Source of the DNA: Gemmatimonadota bacterium
Lineage (GTDB): Bacteria; JAAXHH01
Direction: 5' to 3'
Length of the DNA: 18,517 bases
Assembly (NCBI GenBank): GCA_026713285.1
Contig: JAPOOT010000375.1
Span: 1 to 18,517, forward strand
The notes below the pieces were generated by a model. That model was not told where the DNA came from. It did no database searches and saw nothing but the letters and a program-made list of their open reading frames with translations. Positions 12,780 to 18,517 of this stretch are shown piece by piece (position 1 is the first letter of the stretch; every line of letters begins with the position of its first letter). The position numbers and the translations under genes were made by a program.

Positions 12780-13601
12780 TTGTACCGCTACCTGGCCGAG
12801 ATGTCCAAGTATCCGCTGATTACGGCCGAAGAGGAAGTACGGCTGGCACGCCTGATCAAGCAGGGCGACCAGGATGCCCTGGACAAGCTGGTGAAGGCCA
12901 ATCTCAGGTTCGTTGTCAGCGTGGCCCGGCAGTACCAGAACTACGGCCTGCCTCTGCTGGACATGATCAACGAAGGCAACATGGGCCTGATGCGGGCCGC
13001 CAAGAAGTTCGACGAGACCAGGGGGTACAAGTTTATTTCCTATGCCGTCTGGTGGATACGCCAGGCCATCATTCAGTCCATAGCCAATCAGTCTAGGACC
13101 GTACGCGTTCCCGTCAACCGTTCCGAGGAACTACGCCGCATCAAACAGACCTCCAAGCATTTGCAGCACGAACTCGGCCGCAAACCCGAAATCGATGAAA
13201 TCGCCCAGGAAATGGATATCTCGGTCGAGGAAATCAACGAGGCCCTCAGTTCATTCAGTCACTGCGTATCCCTCGACGTTCCCTTCAATCACGACGACGA
13301 CCGCAGCCTCCTCGACCTCCTGCCCGATGAAATGCAGACGGCGCCGGACGAGAACACCATGCTGCAGTTCCTGAAATCGGACGTCGGCAAGGTGCTGGAC
13401 ACCCTTCCGGACCGCGAGTCGGAAGTAATCCGCCTGTACTTCGGCGTAGGGTCGGAAAGAGCCCACACGCTCGAGGAAATCGGCATTCGTTTCGGCCTGA
13501 CGCGGGAACGTATACGCCAGATCAAGGAACGGGCGCTGCAGCGCCTGCGCCACGCGACCCGCAGCGGAAAGCTCAGTCCCTACCTCCGGGACGACGACTG
13601 A
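12780..13601 (+). CDS. RNA polymerase primary-type sigma factor (sigma-70 family, RpoD/SigA-like); N-terminus uncertain
   Basis: The protein directs RNA polymerase to -35/-10 promoters. From TTG 12780 it has 273 residues. Region 1.2 is YRYLAEMSKYPLITAEEEVRLARLI. Region 2 includes NLRFVVSVARQYQNYGLPLLDMINEGN and the -10-recognising FISYAVWWIRQAIIQSI (both quoted in parts). Region 3 follows QSRTVRVPVN, and region 4 ends with TLEEIGIRFGLTRERIRQIKERALQRLR, quoted as motif TREREIR-type helix-turn-helix. Region 1.1 is absent, as in short primary sigmas of the FCB group. The frame stays open upstream of TTG 12780 to a TGA at 12717 and encodes SYKESYGNGARYEQAL, which reads as real sigma N-terminus. 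The true start may be ATC 12726 behind a perfect Shine-Dalgarno, or the sequence may carry an error or frameshift near 12722. A strong terminator follows at 13627. Confidence 0.93.
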   Translation: MYRYLAEMSKYPLITAEEEVRLARLIKQGDQDALDKLVKANLRFVVSVARQYQNYGLPLLDMINEGNMGLMRAAKKFDETRGYKFISYAVWWIRQAIIQSIANQSRTVRVPVNRSEELRRIKQTSKHLQHELGRKPEIDEIAQEMDISVEEINEALSSFSHCVSLDVPFNHDDDRSLLDLLPDEMQTAPDENTMLQFLKSDVGKVLDTLPDRESEVIRLYFGVGSERAHTLEEIGIRFGLTRERIRQIKERALQRLRHATRSGKLSPYLRDDD

Positions 13602-13626
13602 GCGTGCGTTGCGCTTTGCATACTAC

Positions 13627-13660
13627 AACCCCGGTGCGCCTTCGCATGCCGGGGTTTTTT
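13627..13660 (+). terminator. Rho-independent terminator after the sigma factor gene
   Basis: AACCCCGG (13627-13634) pairs with CCGGGGTT (13649-13656), with an inner TGCG/CGCA pairing around a CCTT loop, and the stem runs into six T residues (13655-13660). This is a strong intrinsic terminator 26 nt after the sigma stop codon and separates it from secA. Confidence 0.9.
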
Positions 13661-13749
13661 CATGAGATACGGGACCTGAACCCGGCCGTTCCGGCGCCAA
13701 GAAAAGGGTTGTACCAGACCGGTAACGTCCTTAAGTTTCATGGTTGGAA

Positions 13750-13755
13750 TATAAC
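13750..13755 (+). promoter_or_regulatory. Possible -10 box for secA
   Basis: TATAAC at 13750-13755 matches the -10 consensus at five of six positions and lies about 45 nt before the secA ATG, after the sigma terminator. No good -35 is visible at the right distance, so the call rests on position and the -10 alone. Confidence 0.35.
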
Positions 13756-13800
13756 CGGAACGAGTGCGCCCCCAGGGCGCCGAACGAAGGATCACAGACC

Positions 13801-16788
13801 ATGTTCACCCGGATCAAGAACCTGATCGCCAGTTCTTTCGGGACCAAGCACGACCGGGACGTCAAGCGGATGGAACCGGTCGTCGAGGCCGTCAATGAAT
13901 GGGCCGACGAATACCGGACGCTCGACGAGGACCAATTCCCCGAGAAGACGCATGAATTCCGGTCCAGGTGGGAGGACGGCGAAACGCTGGACGAAATCCT
14001 GCCCGAAGCCTTTGGCCTGGTCAAGGAAGCCTGCAGGCGCATGATCGGCAAGTCGTGGGTCGTCCCCGGCCAGGGTGAGATGGTGTGGGACATGACGCCC
14101 TACGACGTGCAGATCATTGGCGGGATCGTGCTCCACGAGGGCAAAATCGCCGAGATGGCGACAGGAGAGGGCAAGACGCTCGTGGCCCTCTTCCCCATGT
14201 ATCTTAATGGTCTGACCGGACGCGGCGCCCACCTGGTGACGCACAACGAGTTCCTTGCCAATCGCGACCGGGCCTGGATGGGGCCGGTCTTCGAGTTCCT
14301 GGGGCTCACGGTCGAATGTCTCGAGAACAACGATCCCGACGTGGACCGCAAGAAGTCCGGCTACCTGGCGGACGTGACATACGGGACCACCAATGAGTTC
14401 GGTTTCGACTACCTCCGGGACAACATGAAATGGCGCATTGAGGACCGCGTGCAGCGCGGGCACGCTTACGCGATCGTGGACGAGGTGGATTCCATCCTGA
14501 TCGACGAAGCGCGCACGCCCCTCATCATCGCGGGCCAGGTAAGCGAATCGAACAGCGGCAAATACGCCGAATCGCTGCCGGACGTGCAGAAGCTCATACG
14601 CGCCCAGACCCGCTTCGCGGCGAAGATCATCGCGGAGGCGGAAGCGCTGCTGGATAACGAGGAGGACGACTACAGCGCCGGAATCAGACTGCTGCAGGCG
14701 CAGCGTGGCATGCCGAAGAACAAGAAACTCCTGAAGCTGCAGCAGGAACCCGGCATCAAGAAGCTCATCCAGCAGGTGGAGGGCGATTATATCCGGGAAA
14801 AGCGCATGCCGCAACTGGACGACGATCTTTACTTCACGGTCGATGAAAAGACCCGACACACCGAGATCAACGAGAAAGGCCGGGAGCTCCTGTCTCCGGG
14901 TGAACAGGAACTCTTCATCATTCCCGATCTCAGCGAAGGCATCGTGGAAATCGATTCGGACGCGGGCCTGACCGAACAGCAGAAAATCGACAAGAAGACC
15001 GAGCTGGAGAAACTCTACTCCGAGCGCAGCGAACGCATCCACAACATGCACCAGTTGCTCCAGGCCTACGCGATCTACGAGAAAGACATCGATTACGTCA
15101 TCGAGAACGGGAAGGTCGTACTGGTCGACACCTTCACCGGCCGTTTGATGTACGGAAGGAGACTGGCCGAAGGCCTTCACCAGGCTATCGAGGCCAAGGA
15201 AGGCGTGAAGATCGAGCAGGAGACGCGCACCGTCGCCTCCATCACCATCCAGAATTACTTCAGAATGTACGAGAAGCTGGCGGGGATGACCGGAACGGCC
15301 GTCACGGAAGCGAGCGAGTTCTTCGCGATCTACAAGATGGACGTGGTGGAAATTCCGACCAATAAGCCGGTGCAGCGAACGGACTACCAGGATGTCGTCT
15401 TCCGTACCCGCCGGGAAAAGTACAACGCGGTCCTGGACGAAATCGAAGAACTGAACGAGCAGCGCCGTCCCATCCTCATTGGGACGACCTCCGTCGACGC
15501 ATCGGAGACGCTGAGCCGCATGCTGAAGCGGCGGGGGATAAAGCACAATGTGCTGAACGCCAAGTTCCACCAGCAGGAGGCCGAGATCATCGCGAAGGCC
15601 GGGCAACCCGGCTCCGTGACCATCGCCACGAACATGGCGGGCCGGGGTACCGACATCAAGCTCGGTACGGGTGTGGTGGATACCGGCGGGCTGCACATCG
15701 TCGGGACCGAACGCCATGAAGCCCGGCGTATCGACCGCCAGCTTCGCGGACGCTCCGGACGCCAGGGTGACCCGGGGTCCTCGCGTTTCTACCTATCGCT
15801 GGAGGATGACCTGATGCGGCTCTTCGGCTCCGAGCGGATCGCTTCGGTCATGGACCGTCTGAAGATACCGGACGGGGAGGTGATCGAGCACTCCATGGTG
15901 ACCCGTTCCATCGAACGGGCCCAGAAGCGCGTGGAGGCCCAGCACTTCGACATGCGTAAGCACGTGCTCGAGTACGACAACGTCATGAACCAGCAGCGCG
16001 AAGCCGTGTACGACCGCCGGCTGCACGCCCTGGAGCGCAAAGACCTCAGGAACGACGTGATCGAAATGATCCGAGGGGTGGCGGAACGGAAGGTGGAAGA
16101 ATACACCGATCCCAAGACGTATCCCGAGGACTGGGACCTGGACGGGTTGAGCGGCGACCTCGCCCGGAACTTCCACGTCGCCGTGGCCGTGGCCGAAGAG
16201 GAAATGGCGGATCTGAACGTGGAATCGCTGGTGGAACTGGTCAACGAGAAGATGCTCGAATCCTACGAGCGGAAAGAAAACGCGCTGGCGCCTTCGCCCG
16301 AGCTGATGCGCGACCTGGAACGGTTCGCCACCCTGCACGTCATCGACAACGCCTGGCAGGAGCACCTGTATGAAATAGACCGGATGCGTGAGGGCATCGG
16401 CCTGCGCGCGTACGGCCAGCTCGATCCCCTGATCCAGTACAAGAAGGAAGCTTACGCCATGTTCGAGGAGTTGTGGGACCGGCTGGACGAGGAGATCGTC
16501 AAGACCGTCTTCAACGCCGAACTTGCCGAGTCCCGCATGCCGCGCCAGGAAACTCCGACCAACATGCGGACGATCCACCAGGAGGCTCCGGCCATGGCCG
16601 GCATGGCCGCGGAAGATCCCGATTCGGGCGGCGCCGTCCAGCGGGGAGGAAGGCGCGACGCGGCTTCGGACGGGAGCTCATCCCGGTCGCGGCCCGTCAG
16701 GGCCGAACAGAAGATCGGCCGCAACGCACCCTGTCCATGCGGGAGCGGCAAGAAATACAAGAAGTGCTGCGGGGCGGGCATCGCCTGA
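13801..16788 (+). CDS. secA: Preprotein translocase ATPase SecA
   Basis: SecA is the motor that pushes preproteins through SecYEG. The 995-residue product has Walker A EMATGEGKTLVA (118-129), Walker B VDEVDSILIDEARTPLI (226-242), TNMAGRGTDIKLG in the second nucleotide-binding fold with IDRQLRGRSGRQGDPGSS behind it, and a C-terminal SEC-C zinc motif with C978, C980, C989 and C990. Between the first nucleotide-binding and preprotein-crosslinking parts (about 250-440) is a long charged insert including RGMPKNKKLLKL and EPGIKKLI, like the insert I remember from Bacteroidetes-group SecA. I start at ATG 13801, with AAGGA 9 nt upstream and the family start FTRIKNLIAS; the upstream 19-codon extension has neither. 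secA stands alone, flanked by a terminator and convergent ABC genes. Confidence 0.97.
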   Translation: MFTRIKNLIASSFGTKHDRDVKRMEPVVEAVNEWADEYRTLDEDQFPEKTHEFRSRWEDGETLDEILPEAFGLVKEACRRMIGKSWVVPGQGEMVWDMTPYDVQIIGGIVLHEGKIAEMATGEGKTLVALFPMYLNGLTGRGAHLVTHNEFLANRDRAWMGPVFEFLGLTVECLENNDPDVDRKKSGYLADVTYGTTNEFGFDYLRDNMKWRIEDRVQRGHAYAIVDEVDSILIDEARTPLIIAGQVSESNSGKYAESLPDVQKLIRAQTRFAAKIIAEAEALLDNEEDDYSAGIRLLQAQRGMPKNKKLLKLQQEPGIKKLIQQVEGDYIREKRMPQLDDDLYFTVDEKTRHTEINEKGRELLSPGEQELFIIPDLSEGIVEIDSDAGLTEQQKIDKKTELEKLYSERSERIHNMHQLLQAYAIYEKDIDYVIENGKVVLVDTFTGRLMYGRRLAEGLHQAIEAKEGVKIEQETRTVASITIQNYFRMYEKLAGMTGTAVTEASEFFAIYKMDVVEIPTNKPVQRTDYQDVVFRTRREKYNAVLDEIEELNEQRRPILIGTTSVDASETLSRMLKRRGIKHNVLNAKFHQQEAEIIAKAGQPGSVTIATNMAGRGTDIKLGTGVVDTGGLHIVGTERHEARRIDRQLRGRSGRQGDPGSSRFYLSLEDDLMRLFGSERIASVMDRLKIPDGEVIEHSMVTRSIERAQKRVEAQHFDMRKHVLEYDNVMNQQREAVYDRRLHALERKDLRNDVIEMIRGVAERKVEEYTDPKTYPEDWDLDGLSGDLARNFHVAVAVAEEEMADLNVESLVELVNEKMLESYERKENALAPSPELMRDLERFATLHVIDNAWQEHLYEIDRMREGIGLRAYGQLDPLIQYKKEAYAMFEELWDRLDEEIVKTVFNAELAESRMPRQETPTNMRTIHQEAPAMAGMAAEDPDSGGAVQRGGRRDAASDGSSSRSRPVRAEQKIGRNAPCPCGSGKKYKKCCGAGIA

Positions 16789-16817
16789 GGTGCGCTGACC
16801 AAGCCGTCCGTAGCCCG

Positions 16818-16920
16818 GATCGCACCTGCCGGACCATACCTGCACGGATCGCACCTGCCGGACCATTCCTGCCCGATCGCACCTGGCCGGACCATACCTG
16901 CCCGATCGCACCTGGCCGGT
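16818..16920. repeat. 3.6 tandem repeats of 28-29 bp between secA and the ABC ATPase gene
   Basis: Units begin with GATCGCACCTG at 16818, 16847, 16875 and 16904, spaced 29, 28 and 29 bp, the last being cut at 16920. Each continues with CCGGACCAT(A/T)CCTGC. The copies are nearly identical and directly adjacent, so this is not a CRISPR array. The array lies between two convergent genes, 29 bp after the secA stop and 16 bp before the ABC ATPase stop. Confidence 0.93.
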
Positions 16921-16936
16921 TTACCGGGATGCCGGC

Positions 16937-17713
16937 CTATTCTTCCTCGGCGCCGATCTGGCCCAGATCCAGGTCCAATTCCTCGCGGCGCTGGTTCTTG
17001 GTGATCCTTCCGTCCTGTACCCACAGGATTCGGTCCGAGACGTCCAGCATCTTCAGATCGTGGGTAGCGGAAATGATCGTTACCTGTTTTTCCTGGTTCA
17101 GTTCCCGTAACAATTCGATGATCTCCCGGCCCGTCTTGCGATCCAGGTTCCCCGTGGGCTCGTCCGCGAGGACGATGGCCGGATCGTTGGCCAGGGCGCG
17201 GGCCACGGCGACGCGCTGCTGCTGGCCGCCGGACAGTTCCAGCGGCTTGTGCTGAACCCGTTCCCCGAGGCCCACCAGCGACAGCAGGTCGACGCCCTTG
17301 TCGATCGCCTCGTCCGTCGCCAGGCCGGCGAAAATCATCGGAAGGGTGACGTTTTCGAGGGCGGTCATGACCGGAATCAGGTTGAAAGTCTGGAAGATGT
17401 AACCGATCTTGCGGCACCGCAGCCAGGCCAGTTCATAGGCGTCCAGCTGGGCGACGTCGACCTCGTCGATATAGACCTTGCCCTCTGTGGGCTTGTCCAG
17501 CGCGCCGATCATGTTGAACAGAGTGGACTTGCCCGAGCCGGACGGACCCATGATGGAGATGTACTCCCCGCGCTGCACCTCCATGTCGATGCCTTTGAGC
17601 GCTTCCAGCGAAAGCTTGCCCATTTCATACACACGCTTTACTCCCCGTGTGCGTACGATATTCTGCGTTGCGGTGTACTGCGCGTCCACTACCGCGGTCT
17701 GCTCTTCTGTCAT
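16937..17713 (-). CDS. ABC transporter ATP-binding protein (LolD/MacB type)
   Basis: The 258-residue protein is the ATPase of a type VII (MacB/LolCDE-like) exporter, a mechanotransmission class acting on lipoproteins, peptides or drugs in the cell envelope. Motifs are Walker A GPSGSGKST (56-64), the Q-loop Q108 in YIFQTFNLIP, signature LSGGQQQRVAVARAL (160-174) and Walker B IVLADEPTGNLD (180-191). RVYEMGKLSLEALKGIDMEV is typical of the LolD/MacB branch. ATG 17713 has AAGGGG upstream. The permease gene ends 70 bp upstream, so both are probably co-transcribed; the substrate cannot be deduced. Confidence 0.95.
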   Translation of the reverse strand: MTEEQTAVVDAQYTATQNIVRTRGVKRVYEMGKLSLEALKGIDMEVQRGEYISIMGPSGSGKSTLFNMIGALDKPTEGKVYIDEVDVAQLDAYELAWLRCRKIGYIFQTFNLIPVMTALENVTLPMIFAGLATDEAIDKGVDLLSLVGLGERVQHKPLELSGGQQQRVAVARALANDPAIVLADEPTGNLDRKTGREIIELLRELNQEKQVTIISATHDLKMLDVSDRILWVQDGRITKNQRREELDLDLGQIGAEEE

Positions 17714-17783
17714 TTCCCGCCCCTTTCAGGTTGCTTTCAAACTGCTTGCGATCCTGCATGGTATTCCGGGTGTGTTCCGAGTG

Positions 17784-18446
17784 TCAGACCTCCGTGCGCA
17801 TGGCGTCGGCCGGAGGCATCTGGGATGCCCGGTACGCGGGGTACAGCGCTCCGATGATGGCGAGACCCAGCCCGGCCCCCAGCGAATACAGGCCGCTCCA
17901 CGCCACATCCGCCACGGGAAAGAGCACCAGGGGGTCCCATCCGTAGGAGGTCATCATCGAAATCAGCATGAAAAGGCAACCCAGTATGACCCCGCCCACC
18001 GATCCGACCAGTCCCTGGAAGGTGGACTCCAGCACGAACAGCTGAATGATAAACTTGTCCAGGGCCCCGAGGCATTTCATGGTCCCGATCTCACGGTATC
18101 TTTCGGTCACCGACATCAGCATGGCGTTCGTGATGCCGACGACGCACACCAGCAGCGAGAGGGAAACGAGCCATATCTGCTGAGTCGCCGAATCGCCGTC
18201 CGCACCTTTCTGTTCCAGCAGTGCGCGGACCTGGGGGGAACCGCTATCCACCAGCGCTTCATTGATGGATGCTCCAGTCAGAATGGACATGAGAAAGGCG
18301 ATGCCGAAAAAGATCCCGCCGATCGTGATGAGCGACCGCCAGAACCTTATCTTCAGGCTGCGGAAACTGATCTCGATCGCCTTGGACAAGGGCAGTGATA
18401 TTTGTTTCTCCGTCGTTCCGGCCGTCGCGGCCGATTCCGTCGTCAT
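17784..18446 (-). CDS. Small FtsX/MacB-family ABC transporter permease
   Basis: The 220-residue membrane protein is an FtsX-type permease for the downstream ATPase. Four hydrophobic segments lie at about 34-57, 90-112, 136-165 and 181-205. The family signature after the second helix, TNAMLMSVTERYREIGTMKCLGA (quoted as its ends TNAMLMSV and EIGTMKCLGA), and the end ALYPAYRASQMPPADAMR are clear. Unlike MacB or LolC/E (about 400 residues), the outer loop between helices 1 and 2 is only about 33 residues instead of a large periplasmic domain. ATG 18446 has AAGGAG 10 nt upstream and overlaps the TGA of a preceding gene in ATGA, suggesting coupled translation with another transporter component. Confidence 0.9.
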   Translation of the reverse strand: MTTESAATAGTTEKQISLPLSKAIEISFRSLKIRFWRSLITIGGIFFGIAFLMSILTGASINEALVDSGSPQVRALLEQKGADGDSATQQIWLVSLSLLVCVVGITNAMLMSVTERYREIGTMKCLGALDKFIIQLFVLESTFQGLVGSVGGVILGCLFMLISMMTSYGWDPLVLFPVADVAWSGLYSLGAGLGLAIIGALYPAYRASQMPPADAMRTEV

Positions 18447-18517
18447 GCGTTTCTATCTCCTTTTCTGTTTGCCACGGCCAGTCCGATCAAGCCCTTCTCC
18501 GTGAGTTGTTTCAGGTA
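18443..18517 (-). CDS. C-terminal fragment of an unidentified upstream gene
   Basis: On the minus strand an open frame enters from the window edge and ends with TGA at 18445-18443, giving 24 residues including QLTEKGLIGLAVANRKGDRN. The stop overlaps the permease ATG in ATGA, and the permease Shine-Dalgarno lies inside it, which supports a real coupled gene. The fragment is too short to identify; by context it may be another permease or an adaptor of the same exporter. Confidence 0.55.
   Translation of the reverse strand, partial: YLKQLTEKGLIGLAVANRKGDRNA

Noticed and set aside
12751..12819. ATG at 12751 as the sigma factor start
   Set aside because: It has AAAGAG upstream but is out of frame with the sigma gene and stops after 22 codons.
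13792..15717. 641-codon open frame antisense to secA
   Set aside because: It is a shadow of GC-rich secA codons; the product has no recognisable domain and secA is certain.
16818..16920. Possible short CRISPR array because of 28-29-bp repeats
   Set aside because: The copies are directly adjacent with no spacers between them and no cas gene is nearby; it is a plain tandem repeat.
16452..17417. 321-codon minus-strand frame crossing the secA 3' end, the repeat array and the ABC ATPase
   Set aside because: It is kept open by the repeat array and is out of frame with both real genes.

Overview
The window is high-GC bacterial chromosome holding 14 protein-coding genes, of which two (a thioredoxin at the left edge and an unidentified gene at the right edge) are cut by the window ends. 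Most genes are housekeeping: protein targeting (ftsY, secA), purine synthesis (purS-like, purL, purQ), Fe-S and Mo-cofactor maturation (A-type carrier, Mrp ATPase, XdhC) and a primary-type sigma factor. No phage, IS element, CRISPR or RNA gene is visible. The best guess for the host is an uncultured member of the FCB superphylum or a neighbour (Latescibacterota-like). Reasons: the S8 protease ends in a YPNAPNPF / FlgD-Ig type C-terminal domain, SecA carries a long insert of the type I remember from Bacteroidetes-group SecA, and the sigma factor is the short form lacking region 1.1. This assignment is inference only.

Layout. 1-2563 (+ strand): thioredoxin 3' end, intrinsic terminator, ftsY, then a DegT-family aminotransferase. 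2660-5457 (- strand): a compact operon read right to left, A-type Fe-S carrier, Mrp ATPase, JAMM/M67 peptidase and XdhC, with a recognisable promoter at 5543-5572. 5649-12249 (- strand): a second right-to-left unit, tandem-domain PurS, PurL, PurQ, a stand-alone FtsK-type 4TM membrane protein and a secreted subtilisin-like protease. 12314-12388: back-to-back sigma-70-type promoters for the pur unit and the sigma gene. 12720-16788 (+ strand): sigma factor, a strong terminator, then secA. 16937-18517 (- strand): an ABC exporter ATPase, a small FtsX-family permease and the last codons of an upstream gene that overlaps the permease by 4 nt.

The genes in each unit fit together. PurS, PurL and PurQ form the FGAM synthase complex, with PurS and PurL coupled by an ATGA overlap. 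The A-type carrier and Mrp are Fe-S handling proteins, sitting with XdhC (Mo-cofactor handling) and a JAMM peptidase of the kind often linked to ubiquitin-like sulfur carriers. The ATPase and permease are two parts of a MacB/LolD-like transporter.

The most unusual points are: (1) five of the intergenic spacers contain unrelated short direct or tandem repeats (9, 13, about 32, 28-29 and 41 bp periods), most of them abutting stop codons; (2) the sigma factor frame is open and protein-like upstream of any standard start codon, with a perfect Shine-Dalgarno placed before an ATC; (3) PurS is a two-repeat protein; (4) FtsK's membrane domain stands alone without its motor; (5) Mrp lacks the Fe-S-binding CxxC. 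I did not find a clearly new defence or mobile system.
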